64,000 nucleotides of DNA from contig NZ_MSXV01000050.1 in the NCBI RefSeq assembly GCF_001945395.1, forward strand, positions 166,479 through 230,478, given 5' to 3'. The notes below the pieces were generated by a model. The model was not told where the DNA came from. It saw nothing but the letters and a program-made list of their open reading frames with translations, and ran no database searches. Source of the stretch: Pseudomonas sp. PA15(2017) (lineage in GTDB: Bacteria > Pseudomonadota > Gammaproteobacteria > Pseudomonadales > Pseudomonadaceae). Shown piece after piece: positions 36,354 to 63,900 of this stretch (its first letter is position 1; each line of letters starts with the position of its first letter). The translations under genes were made by a program, and so were the position numbers.

Positions 36354-38384
36354 AAATATACCATTGGCAAGAGCGAACGCAGCCTCAAAGAGATTCCACA
36401 AACCGTCACGGTATTGACGGCAAGGCGTATAAAGGACCAAAACATAACCACCCTGGACGACGTCTACCATACAACGCCCGGGTTGATCACCTACGGAGCG
36501 CTGAGCGGGGACAATCAACCCTTCGCTCGCGGTTTCGAGATCGATAACTTTCAGATCAACAGCATTCCGATTCCCCATGGTTCCAGCACCGGCATCACCT
36601 CACTGAACTGGTCAGACCTTATTGCCTACGAACGCGTAGAAGTACTCAAAGATTCCGCGGGCCTGTTCCAAGGTGCGGGCTCACCCGGTGGTGCAATCAA
36701 TCTGGTCCGCAAACGCGCAGGATCAGACGTCAAGTTCGGTACCACCACCCAGGCTGGTAGCTGGGACAACTACCGGCAAGAAATCGATGCGCAGGGCGCA
36801 CTGAACGATGACAAGACCGTCCGTGCTCGCCTCGCCACTGCCTACGGTACACGTCGTTACTTTTACGATGAAGGCAAGAGCAAGCGAGCCTCGACTTTCG
36901 GTGTACTCGAATTCGATATAACCCCGGACACCTTGCTCAGCACCGGCTTCACGTACCAGAAGGCTGATAACCGCTCGACCCTGGATTGGGGCCTGCCCGG
37001 CTACGCGAATGGCTCGAAGATCGATTTCAAACGCTCGACCAACGTGAACTCGCCGTCGGACTTCAACGATACCGAGTCGACTCAATACTTCGTCGAAGCC
37101 AAGCATCGCCTCAATGAAGATTGGCAAGTCACCCTGGCCAGCAACTACACACGCTTCAACCTAGGCTCCCTCTATAGCAACACGCCCGGTCCGTTCGACC
37201 CCCTCGACAATTCAGGAGGCGAGAACTGGGCGGAATCGCGTGGCGAGAAGAACGACCAGTACAACACCGATCTTTTCATCAACGGCAACTTCAACTGGTT
37301 CGGCCGGCGAAGCGAAGCCACTCTGGGTGGCAACATCTCCCATACCAAACGCACCGCCAAGCGTTACAACGTCACCGATCATGAGGGCGCGTACGACTTC
37401 ATTCCTGACATCCTGAACTTCAATGCACCGAAGTATCGCCGCACCGATAAATACCGAACCACCACGTCGACACTTGAACAACAGGGCCTGTATGGCTCGC
37501 TACGGGTCAACGTACTCGACCCACTGGACGTGATCGTCGGCGCTCGCGCCAGTTGGTGGGACTACGAGCAAAGCCAACGTGACGAACCGGACCGCGAGCG
37601 CATCAAGAGCGGGCAGAAAACCAACGCCAAGGTGCTACCCTTCTATGCTCTGGTCAATGAACTGAATCCCAACTGGTCGGCTTATGCCAGCTATGGCGAA
37701 ATCTTCAACCCACAAGTCAATTACGAAACCGCCTCCGGTGGCCCGCTAGGCCCACGCACAGGCGAAACCTACGAACTGGGCCTCAAAGGCGAGCTTTACG
37801 ACGGCCTGTTGAACACCAACTTCGCAATCTATCGCACCAACTACTCGGGAATCGCCCAACAAGACCCGTCACAGCCCCTGTCATGCTTTTGCTATGTAGC
37901 AGCCGGTAAAGTGCGTGCCGAGGGCTTCGAAGCAGAGGTCAGCGGCAAGGTATTGCCTGCGCTGGAGCTGACAGCGGGATACACCTATAACCGCAGTGAG
38001 TACCTCAGCCACACGGACAACCCGGCTCTGGTAGGCACCCGTTATCTGCCCTCGATGCCCAAGCACATGTTACGAGCCTGGGCCAACTACCAGCTACCGG
38101 CTGACTATTCGAAATGGCAAATCGGCGCTGGTGCCAATCTCCAGAGCGGTGTTTACGGCCGTTACACGAGGGATCTTCCTGGTGCGGGAATCAAGAGCGA
38201 AACAGGTGGATATGCGATTTACAGTGCACGCGTGGGCTACGACCTGAGCGAAAACATCAACCTGTCGGTCAATATCGAGAATCTCTTTGACCGCAAGTAC
38301 TACGCGCAGACCGGTAATATTGAAAACGGCACGTACTACGGGACGCCTCGAAACATGATGTTCACCATGCGCACCAATTTCTAG
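36354..38384 (+). pseudogene. FpvA-like TonB receptor lacking its N-terminus
   Basis: From the codon after an in-frame TAA at 36351 the frame encodes a complete plug and barrel: YTIGKSERSLKEIPQTVTVL, VEVLKDSAGLFQGAGSPGGA followed by INLVRKRA, and the classic C-terminus IENLFDRKYYAQTGNIENGT, YYGTPRNMMFTMRTNF. No signal peptide, signalling domain or TonB box is in frame upstream; the first possible starts (TTG 36414) lie inside the plug. Without export it cannot function, so I call it a pseudogene, although the 656-codon body is intact, indicating recent inactivation. A single-base deletion in the A-run at 36352-36356 would join it to another upstream frame, but that frame does not restore a leader either. 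Confidence 0.7.
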
Positions 38385-38391
38385 CCCCATG

Positions 38392-38423
38392 CGCTCCGGA
38401 CAGGCCATTGTCTGTCCGGAGCG
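38392..38423 (+). terminator. Strong hairpin terminator after the receptor relic
   Basis: CGCTCCGGACAG (38392-38403) and CTGTCCGGAGCG (38412-38423) form a perfect 12-bp stem with an 8-base loop, eight bases after the stop codon, followed by TTCTCGTCGTCT. A convincing rho-independent-type structure with a modest T content. Confidence 0.7.
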
Positions 38424-38914
38424 TTCTCGTCGTCTGCCCAGCCCCCTCATTTTCATCAAGCCCTGGAAAACGGGTTCAAGCACCACTGTTGGTCATCGAA
38501 TGCTGGGCGCAAGACCTGGCCTGATGTTCACCAATGAAACCTGCTCCGGATCAGCAGGATCGCTCGAATACGCGGGTGTGAATCGGGAGATCGGGTACTC
38601 GGCGAACATGCCAGCGCGATTCTGGGAAGCCCCCTGGTTTGCCACGACCGGTAGCGATCAGCGCTGCCGATCAAAGACGTAAAGGTGCAGGCTGATCGCT
38701 CCCGCCCACAAGCGACACCTTGTGGTTGCGTCAGCAACGACTGCGGCGACCGCGCAAGCCCAGTCATAGGCGCTGATGCGCCATGCCAACAGCTGACAGG
38801 TCAAGCCTTAAACAATGCCGGCTTTCGATGACATAGTGCTTTGCCGCAGTGCATGCTGCGTAGATAGGACTCCAGTAAAATACCGCCCTGTCTCGCTGCC
38901 TCATGCTGCCCTGA
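38424..38914. other. Intergenic region, no gene seen
   Basis: About 490 bp between the terminator and the converging esterase gene. Short open frames on both strands show no family resemblance, ribosome-binding site or repeats. Confidence 0.5.
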
Positions 38915-39874
38915 TTATCCCAGCGCAAAAACCGCCATCAATCGCTCGGCGATATGCCGCTGCGCGTGTTCAGCCTCGTCAATAATCGAGCCCATGCGCA
39001 TGAAGTCATGGGTCACGCCTTCGTACACCTTCAACTCGACCTCCACGCCCGCCGCCTGCAAATGCCGCGCATACGCCACGCCTTCGTCGTGTAGCGGATC
39101 GCACTCGGCCAACACCAGCAGCACTGGCGCCACAACGGTTGAGACTTCACCCAACAAGGGCGAGAAACGGGGATCGAGACGGTCCGTAACGTCGCGCTGA
39201 TAGTGGTTATAGAACCAGTCCAGCGATGCCTTCTCCAGCAAATACCCCTCAGCGTAACGCTCGATGGTGGGCGTGCTGCGGCTGGCATCGGTGACCGGGT
39301 AGATCAGCACCTGCAAACGCGGCTGCACCGGGGCACCCGTCAATTGTGCGGCCAGCACCGTAGCCAGGCTGCCGCCGACGCTGTCGCCGGCAATCGCCAG
39401 ACGCGAGCGGTCCAGACCCAGGTCCTGAGCGCTGGCCACCAGCCAGTTCCAGGCGTCCTGTGCATCGTTCGCGGCGGTCGGAAAACGGAATTCTGGCGCC
39501 AGTCGATAGGCCACCGACAGCACCACGCAATCAACCATCGACGCCAGCGCCCGACACAGCGAGTCATGGGAATCGAGGCTGCCGACCACGTAACCGCCAC
39601 CATGGAAGTACAACAGTGCCGGACGCCCGGCCCCGGCTTTCAAGGCCTGGCTGCTGTAGACCCGCGCCCCCAGCAGCGAGCCGTCACGCACCGGCAGTTG
39701 CAACTCATCGACCACCGCTAGATCTTCGCCGCCGGCGTCCATCAGCAACGACGACTGATCGAACTGCTCACGGGCCTGTTCCGGGGTCAGCTCATGCATG
39801 CCCACACGTTTGCCACTGGCCCGGCCGTTGCCGACCAATTGCAGAAATGCGGCGATATCAGGATTCAACGACAT
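38915..39874 (-). CDS. Alpha/beta hydrolase, HSL-type esterase
   Basis: A 319-residue cytoplasmic esterase of the hormone-sensitive-lipase group. Oxyanion-hole motif YFHGGGYVVGSLDSHD, nucleophile elbow IAGDSVGGSLA (Ser), and the acid and His regions LAECDPLHDEG and GVTHDFMRM. The ATG follows GGAG and starts 66 bp after the NRPS stop, in the same direction, with a 13-bp hairpin between. Possible tasks are hydrolysis of a siderophore ester or lactone, or unrelated general esterase function; the sequence cannot decide. Confidence 0.85.
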   Translation of the reverse strand: MSLNPDIAAFLQLVGNGRASGKRVGMHELTPEQAREQFDQSSLLMDAGGEDLAVVDELQLPVRDGSLLGARVYSSQALKAGAGRPALLYFHGGGYVVGSLDSHDSLCRALASMVDCVVLSVAYRLAPEFRFPTAANDAQDAWNWLVASAQDLGLDRSRLAIAGDSVGGSLATVLAAQLTGAPVQPRLQVLIYPVTDASRSTPTIERYAEGYLLEKASLDWFYNHYQRDVTDRLDPRFSPLLGEVSTVVAPVLLVLAECDPLHDEGVAYARHLQAAGVEVELKVYEGVTHDFMRMGSIIDEAEHAQRHIAERLMAVFALG

Positions 39875-39888
39875 TCAATTTCTCCAGA

Positions 39889-39917
39889 CCACTCGGGCGC
39901 CTTAGGCGCCCGAGTGG
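39889..39917 (-). terminator. Perfect hairpin between the NRPS and the esterase gene
   Basis: CCACTCGGGCGCC (39889-39901) and GGCGCCCGAGTGG (39905-39917) pair perfectly over 13 bp around a three-base loop. It lies just after the NRPS stop and just before the esterase ribosome-binding site, so it may terminate or attenuate transcription into the esterase. No T-run follows on the minus strand. Confidence 0.6.
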
Positions 39918-39940
39918 TGTTTGCAGTTACAAAGCGAGCT

Positions 39941-54993
<15,053 letters not shown>

Positions 54994-54994
<1 letters not shown>

Positions 54995-57900
54995 CAGAAC
55001 GCCTCCATATCGTCAAGCAGGGCTTCCAGCTTGTGCAGTTTCTGTTCGTTGGCTACCCCACCTCCGGTATGGAGTCGAGCGACAAAGTCGCTCAGGACGG
55101 GGTGCTGGAATAACAGTTGCGGCGTCAACGTCAGGCCCAGTTCCAGGGCGATGCGCGACACGACATTGACCGCCAGCAGCGAGTGCCCGCCGAGTTCGAA
55201 GAAGTGATCGTTCAGACCGATGCGTTCCACGGTGAGCACCTTCTGCCAGATTGCCGCGACCTGTTGCTCAAGCTCCGATTGCGGCGCGACATACGCGGCC
55301 TGCATCTGGCTGGCATCCACCGCCGGTAGCACCTTGCGGTCGAGCTTGCCGTTGGGCGTGAGGGGTAAGCGGTCGAGCACCAGCCAATGGGCGGGGATCA
55401 TGTAGCCGGGCAGCACCGACGCCAGGGTCGCCTTGAGCTGGCTGCGCAGCTGCGCAACCTCCAGAGCCTCGTGGGGCACCAGGTAGGCCACCAGCTGGCT
55501 GCCCAGGGGGCCTTCCTGGGCGACGACCGCCGCCTCACGGATCAGCGGATGGGCGAGCAGTTGCGCTTCGATCTCGCCCAGTTCAATACGGAAACCGCGC
55601 ACTTTCACTTGCTGGTCAATACGCCCTAAATACTCGATCACACTGTCATCACGGTAACGCGCCAGATCACCGCTCCGGTACAACCGGCCGCCACCCTGCT
55701 GGTCGAACGGGTCGGGAATAAAGCGCTCTGCCGTCAGTGCCGGGCGGTCGTAATAAGACCGCGCCAGTCCCGCGCCACCGATATACAGCTCCGCAGCCAC
55801 ATGCCGGGGTGACACCTCCAGCCATTGATTCAACAGGTAGACCCGGCGCGCGCCGACGGGGTGCCCTATGGGGGCATAGCCCCCAGCGAACACCCGCGTC
55901 CTGTCCACCGGCCAAATCAACGGACTGACGACGGCTTCGGTTGGCCCATAAGCATTGAACCACTGCTGTGCCTGCAGCCCCGGGTTACTCTCAATCAACC
56001 GTAAATCCCAAGCCTCACCGCCGAGGATGCAGCTCCTGACCTTGAGGGGGTTGCTGCCCAGATCACCTAACTGCTGCACATAGCCGGGCGGCAGGTCGAG
56101 CACGGACACCTGACGGCTTTGTACCTCGTCAACCAGGCGCTCTGGCTCCCAGTTGGCGATATCAACCAACACGATCCGCGCGCCTTGGATCAGCGGCATG
56201 AAAATCTGCTCAGCTGCGGCATCGAAGCTGATGGATGCGGTCTGAAGCAGGCAGTCGTCCATGGACACGCCATAGATATCGGCGGCCGCCTGGCAGTGCA
56301 TTGCCAAAGCCCGATGGGCGACACATACCCCCTTGGGCTGGCCGGTGGAGCCGGAGGTGTAGATCACATAGGCCAAGCTTTGCGGCTGCACCAGATTGTC
56401 CGGGCTGGTTTCGGGGTAACCCGCCAACCAGTCATCGCGCCACACCAAATCCAGACAAGCGACGTTTTCGGGGATCGCCAGTGTGGGTAGCAGATGGGCC
56501 TGCGTCAGCAGCAAACGGATGCCACTGTCATGCAGCATGTAGGCCAGACGCTCTCGAGGATAGTGCGGGTCCAGCGGCAAATAGGCTCCCCCTGCTTTAA
56601 GGATGCCCAGCAGCCCTACCACCATCTCCGGACTGCGTTCGACCGCAATACCCACCAGCTCTTCCGGCCCCACACCGAGCGCGCGCAAGCGATGCGCCAA
56701 GCGGTTGGCACGCTGGTCCAGCTCGCGATAACTCAGCGCTTGCTCGCCGAACATCAACGCGATGGCCTCCGGCCGCTGTTGCGCCTGTATCTCGATCAAG
56801 CGGTGGATACTCTGATCATTCGGATAGCTCACCGCCGCGCGGTTCGGCTGCTGTACGAGGCGCTGTTGTTCCCCGGTTTGCAGCAGCATCAGCTCGCCAA
56901 GACAAACCTGATCGTCGCGAACGAGCGCGCCCAGCAGATTGCCGACGTGGCGGGCAATCTGCTGTATGCCGTCGTCACTGAAGTGCTCGCGGTTATAGCC
57001 ATAATGGATCGTCAGGGTTTGCCCCTGCTCGATCAGTAGGGTCAACGGGTAGTTGGTTTGTTCGTGATTCCTGACGTCCTGAAACACCAGTCCATCCTGG
57101 GCTCCCTGTTGCAGGGCTTGTGATACGGGATAGTTCTCGAACACCAATATGCTGTCAAACAGCGCCTCGCCCCCCCAACCAGCCCAATGTTGGATTTCGT
57201 ACAGCGGGCTGTGTTCGTGCTCACGTAGCCTCAGATTCAGCGCCTGAAGCGCCTGCAACCATACCCCCACTTGTTGCTCGGGCTGCGCAGCCACTACGAC
57301 TGGCAGGGTATTGATGAACAGCCCCAGTTGCTCCTCCACGCCAGGTAAATCGGCCGGGCGCCCTGCCACCGTAGTGCCGAAGGCAACGCTCTGCTGGCCG
57401 GTGTAACGCTGCAACAGCAATGACCACGCGGCCTGAATCAACGTATTGAGAGTGACCCGTTGGTTGCGGGCAAACTCATCAAGGGCTCGCGTTTGTTCGC
57501 GGTCCAAGGTCTGTCGGTAGTCGCCATAGCCGGAACAGGCCAACTGATCGATGTGCCGAATCGCCTGAGACAATCGAGTCGGCGCGTCGAGCGAGCTGAG
57601 TTGGTGCTTCCAGAAGTTCTCGCTAGCCAATGCGTCCTGTCTTTGCAGCCAATCGATGTAGTCCCGGTAACGGCTGCTGCCTCCCTGCTCGATCGGGCTT
57701 CCTGAGTAACCCTGTAAAACCTCGCCCAGCAAGCGCGCGCTACTCCAGCCGTCGAGCAGAATATGGTGATGGGTGTAAATCAGCTGATGACGATCACTGC
57801 CGGTACGAATCACTGCCACCCGCAGCAGCGGGTCACCGTGAAGGTCGAATCCTTTGCCACGATCCTCCTCTGCCCAGGCGTCCAGGCTCTGCTCCAGGTC

Positions 57901-60900
57901 GCAGCGTGTGCTCCAGTCCAGCTCGACGAATGGCATCTGCATCTGCCTGCGGATCACCTGTATCGGCTGACCACCGGCCTCGACAAAGCTGGCCCGCAAC
58001 ACTTCATGGCGGTCGACCGCCGCCTGCCAGGAACGCTTGAAACGTTCGACGTCCAGCCCCTCGACTGCAACCCGCATCTGGTTGATGTAGTGACCGGCTT
58101 CGCGCTCCAGCAGACTGTGAAATAGCATCCCGGCCTGCATCGGCGAGAGGGGATACACATCTTCAATCAACGCTGGCGCAATGGGCAGGCGATCCAGCTG
58201 GCTCTGGGTCAGGCGGGCCAGGGGGAAGTCAGATGGGGTCACGCCCTGGTTCGCGGCGCTGCAGCAATGCTCGATCAGCGCACGCAGCTCGTTCTGGTAG
58301 TTATCGGCCAGGCGCTCGATGGTGGCGACCTCGAACAGAGCGCTGCTGAAGGTCCAGCTGAGGTCCAGCTCGCCGCCGAACACCTGACTGTCCAGGGCCA
58401 GCTGGTTGCCCAGTGGCCCCTCCAGGTCGACCTCCTCGCCCCCCGACTCCGCGGTCGGGGCAAACAGCGCGGTATCGGCCTCATCGAAGCTGCCGTCGAA
58501 CTGCCCCAGGTAGTTGAAGGTCAGGCGCGGCACGGGCAACTGGCCCAGCGCGACGCGGGCTCGGGGCTCTCCCAGGTGGGCCAGTACGCCGAAACCGATG
58601 CCCTTGTTGGGAATCGCCCGCAGCTGTTCCTTGATGCCCTTGAGCGAGGCCCCGAGGTCCCCCTCGGCGCTCAGCCGGGCCGGGAACACGCTGGTGAACC
58701 AGCCCACGGTACGGGTCAGGTCGATGGCGTCGAACAGGTCCTCACGTCCGTGCCCTTCGAGCTGGACCAGCACCTTCGCTTCACCGGTCCAGCGGGCGAT
58801 GGTACGGGTCAGCGCCGTCAGCAGCAGGTCGTTGACCTGGGTGCGATAGGCCGCCGGGGCCTCTTGCAGCAGGCGGCGGGTCAGCCCGGCATCCAGGCGG
58901 CGACGGACCGCCACGGCATTGCGGTGGGTCAGGGCGCCTTGCGGGTGGTCGCACGGCAGGGACACGGAGGCGCCCTGCAGCTGCGCCAGCCAGTAACCCA
59001 GCTCCGCCTGCATGGCGGTGCTCCGGGCATGGGCCTGCAACTGCTCGGCCCAATCCTTGGTAGAGCTGGTCTTGGCCGGCAGCGCGACCGTCTGGCGACC
59101 TTCGATGCGGCGATAGGCGAGCTGCAGGTCTTCGAACAGAATGCGCCACGACACGCCGTCCACCACCAGGTGATGAATGACCAGCAGCAGGCGCTGGCTG
59201 CCGTCATCGAGGGTGGCCAGGAGTGCACGCAGCAAGGGGCCCTGTTGCAGGCTCAAGCTGCGCTGCACGGCGTTGCCCAGCTCATGCAGCGCCTGGGCGT
59301 CGGCGACTCGGGCTTGTTGCAGCAGCGCTTCGCCCTGGGCCTGCGGCTCCTGGTAGCGGGCAGTCCAGCCCACTTCGGTTTCTCTGAAGGTCAGGCGCAG
59401 CCCGTCATGGTGTTCCACCAGGTGTTGCAGGGCCCGCTCGAGCGCTTCCGGCTGCAGGGGGCGGGTCGGTTTGAGCATCACCGACTGGTTCCAGTGATGC
59501 CGCTGGGGGATGTTGTTGTCGAAGAACATCCGCTGCACCGGCAGCAGCGGCGACTCGCCGCGCACCGGCCCCTGATCGATGGCCAGGGTCGCTTCGCCCT
59601 GGCGTGCCACGCTGGCGAGCGCCTGGATGGTCTGGTGCTGGAACAGGTCTTTCGGGGTGAGACGGACGCCCAGCTGACGCGCGCGGCTGACCACCTGGAT
59701 GGAGATGATCGAATCACCGCCGAGCTCGAAGAAGTTGTCGTTCAGGCCGACCTGCTCCAGCTTGAGCACCTCTTCCCAAATCCGCGCCAACTGCCGTTGC
59801 AGCTCGTTCTGCGGGGCCACGTAGGGCTGCTGCAGCTGGTTGAGATCCGGGCGGGGCAGATTTTTCCGGTCGAGCTTGCCGTTGGGCGTCAGCGGCAGGC
59901 GCTCCAGGCGCATCAGATGGGCCGGCACCATGTGCGCCGGCAGGCTGGCCTTGAGCTGCTCGCGCAAGCCCTCGAAGAAACCGGCCGCGTCGTCGCTGGC
60001 GACGACGTAGCCCACCAGGCGCTTGCCGCTGCCGGCCTCGCCTTCCTGGGCCACCACCACCGCCTCGCGTACGCCCTCCAGGGCCTGCAGGCTCGCCTCG
60101 ACCTCGCCCAGTTCGATGCGGAAACCACGGATTTTCACTTGGTTGTCGATGCGCTCCAGGTAGTCGAAGCTGCCGTCGGCACGCTGACGCACAAGGTCGC
60201 CGGTGCGGTACAGCACGCCACCGGTCGCGCTGAACGGGTCCGCCACAAAACGCTCGGCGGTCATCGCTGGACGATTCAGATAACCACGGGCCACGCCGCT
60301 GCCACCGAGGTACAGCTCGCCGGCCATACCTTGCGGCAGCAGGTTCAGATCGGCGTCGAGCACGTAGGCGCTGCGGTCGCCGATGCGACTGCCGATCGGT
60401 GCATACGCGGCGCCGCAAGGGACTTCGCGACCGGCCTTCCAGATCAGCGGGGTAACCACCGTTTCGGTCGGCCCGTAGCCGTTGATGATGTAGGCCGGGT
60501 TCAGTGCCCGCTTGACCCGCTCGAAACTCGCGTTGGGCACTGCATCACCGCCAAAACAATAGATGCGCACTGCCGGCGGATTGCCGACGCGCTCGGCGTG
60601 TTCGGCCAGCTGTTGCAGGTAAACTGGCGGGAACGCGGCCACGGTAACGCCATGTTCGAGCATCGCATCGTAGGTCTGCTCCGGCGTCCACAGGCTGTCA
60701 TCGCGGATCAACAGCGAACCGCCGTGTGTCAAGCTGGTCAGCCATCGCTCGTGGGCTCCGTCGAAGGCGAACGACATGAAATGCAACTCACAGTCGCTAT
60801 CACGCATTTCATAACGCTCACCAATGGCCTGGCAATGCATCGCCAGCGGCCCGTGGGTGACGCTGACCCCCTTCGGGTTGCCGGTGGAACCGGAGGTGTA

Positions 60901-63900
60901 GATCACGTACGCCAGATTGTCCGGCTCTAGCGCCACCTCCAGCGCCTGCACCGAATGGCCGTTGAGGTCGAGACGATCCAGCTCCAGCACACTCAGTACG
61001 TCGTCGATTGGCAGTTGCGCCGACACCCGAGAATCGGTCAGCAACAGCGCCAGCCCGGAATCCCGCATCAAGTACGCCAGACGCTCGCGCGGGTAGCTGG
61101 TGTCCAACGGGACATAGGCGCCGCCGGCCTTGAGCACTGCCAGCAAGGCGACAATCAGGCCTTCACTGCGCGGCATCGCCACGCCGACCCGCACTTCGGC
61201 ACGCACGCCTCGCGCCACCAGCGCATGGGCCAGACGGTTGGCCCGGGCGTCCAGTTCGCCATAGCTGTAATGCTTGCCATCAAAGATGACGGCGGTGCGA
61301 TCCGGTTGCTGCACCGCTAGCCGTGCGTAACGCTGGTGCACTAGCAGATCGAGCGGATACGGCTGAGGATGGTTTTGCGCCTGCTGCCGTGCGTGCTCCT
61401 CGGCAGTGGCGAGGGCGATTTCACCGAGACGACGCTCGGCGCTGACCGCGAACTGCTCCAGCAGGTGCAACAATTGCACGCTCAATCGCTCCACGGTGGC
61501 GACGCTGAAATGCATCTGGTCGAAGCTCATGTGCAGCGCCAGGGTGTCGCCCAGTGTCACGCCGAGGGTCAGCGGATAGTGGGTCTGATCCTGATTGGCG
61601 ACTTCGCCGAACACCACGCCCTGGGCAGTGCCGTGTTGCAGCGCTTCGGAAATGGGGAAGTTCTCGAACACCAGAAGCGTGTCGAACAGCGACTCACCGC
61701 CCTGACCGGCCCAGCGCTGGATGTTCGCCAGCGGCGTGTGTTCTAACTCGCGCAGCGAGAGGTTCTGCGCCTGCACGGCAGCCAGCCACGCAGCCACGCT
61801 CTGGTCCGGGCGCGATCCGGCGATTACCGGCAAGGTGTTGATGAACAGGCCGACTTGTTGCTCGATGCCCACCAGCTCCGCCGGACGCCCGGCCACGGTA
61901 GTGCCGAACGCCACGCAAGCGTTGCCGGTGTAGCGTTGCAGCAGCAACAGCCACGCGGCTTGCACCAGGGTGTTGACGGTGACTTTCTGCTCACGGGCGA
62001 ATGCATTCAGGCGAGCAGTGCGTACGGCATCAAGTGAGCAATGCTTGAGAACATGGCCGCTTTCGACACGCACCTCGCCACTACCTGCAGCGGCTTGCGC
62101 CAGCACGGTCGGCTCCTGGAGCTCGGCCAGTTGCTCCCGCCAGAACGCCTCGCTGGCCGCCTTGTCCTGCCCTTGCAGCCAGGCGATGTAGTCGCGGTAG
62201 CGACCCACCGGCGCCTGCGGCGTCTGCCCCGCGTAGCGTTGCAGCACCTCGCCCAGCAGTTGCGCGTTGCTCCAGCCGTCCATGAGGATGTGGTGGTGGG
62301 TGTAGATCAGGTGATGAATCTGCGCATCGGTGCGCACCAGCACCAGGCGCAGCAACGGCGCCTGGGACAAGTCGAAGCCCTGGCTGCGCTCGGCCTCGCC
62401 CAGCGCAGCCAGTGCCTGCGCCTGTGAAGGCTGGCCACGCCAGTCATGCAGGGCGAACGGCACCTGTACCTGCTGGTGCACCACCTGGACCGGGGATTCG
62501 AGTTCCTGCCAAACGAAGGCACTGCGCAGGATGTCGTGGGCGGCGGCCGTCGCCTCCCAGGCTGCGCGGAAACGCTCCACGTCCAGCCCTTGCACATCCA
62601 CCCGCAACTGGTTGACGTAGTCCCCTGCCGCCTGCTCGTACAGGCTGTGGAACAGCATGCCCTGCTGCATCGGCGACAGCGGGTAAATATCGTCGATGTT
62701 CCGCGCTGGCAGGGGAAATGCATCGAGCTGCGCCTGGGTCAGTGTCGCCAACGGGAAATCGGAGGGCGTCACCGCAACGCTTCGCGCGTTGCTGCAGTGC
62801 TCGATCACTGCACGCAGTTCATCCACCAGTTCATCGGCCAGGCGCTGGATGGTTTCTTGCCGATACATCGCGCTGCTGTAACCCCAGCGCAGGGACAGTT
62901 CGCCGCCGTACACCTGGCCTTCCACACTCAGCCAATTGGCCAGTGGGGCATCAGCGGCCTGCGTCTGGCCAGCCCCTTTGCCCGCAGGAACGAACAGGGT
63001 GCCGGTATCGAACTGACCGTCGAACTGGCCCAGGTAGTTGAAGGTGACACGAGGCTGCGGCAACTCGGCCAGGGCCTGGCGGCTGGCATCGTCGCCCAGG
63101 TAGCGCAGCAGGCCATAGCCCAGGCCCTTGTCAGGCACACTGCGCAACTGCTCCTTGATGGCCTTCAGCGAGTCCGGCAGTTGGGCGGCTGGCGTCAGCT
63201 TCACCGGGTACAGGCTGGTGAACCAGCCAACGGTGCGCGTCAGGTCGATATCCTCGAACAGGTCTTCGCGGCCATGCCCTTCCATCTGCACCCATACCGA
63301 TTCGCCGCCGCTCCATCGGCACAGCACGCGCGCCAGGGCCGTGAGCAACAGGTCGTTCACCTGGGTGCGGTAGGCAGCTGGGGCGTGCTTGAGCAAACGC
63401 TCGGTAAGCCCGGCATCCAGCCGGGTTTCCAGCGCAGCGCCCTGCGCGTTGAGCAACCCACCCTGGGGATCGTCCTGCGGCAGCTCTTGCACGGGGCCGT
63501 CCAGGCGCGACAGCCAGTCGGCCAACGCCTGCTGCTGTGCTTGCCCATGCCCTTGCAGACGGGCTGCCCAAGCCTGGTAGGAGCTGGTCTTGGCCGGTAA
63601 TGCCGGTGCGTGGCCCGCGGCCAGACGCTGATAGGCGGCCTGCAGGTCTTCGAGCAGGATGCGCCAGGACACCCCGTCCACCACCAGGTGGTGGACCGCC
63701 AGGAGCAGGCGCTGGCCACCGCCTGGGCGGTGTAGCAATGCGGCCCGCAGCAAGGGACCGCTGGCGAGATCCAGGCTGCGCTGCACCTCGTCGTAGAAAA
63801 CCTCGCCGTCTTCTCCCTGCCAGAGCAGGTCGTGGTGGTCATCGGCGTCGGCATACCACTGACGCCACTGGCCTGCTTCACAAACGAAACACAGGCGCAG

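Noticed and set aside
36414..38384. Calling the second receptor a functional gene starting at TTG 36414
   Set aside because: This start lies within the plug domain and gives no signal peptide, so the protein could not reach the outer membrane.
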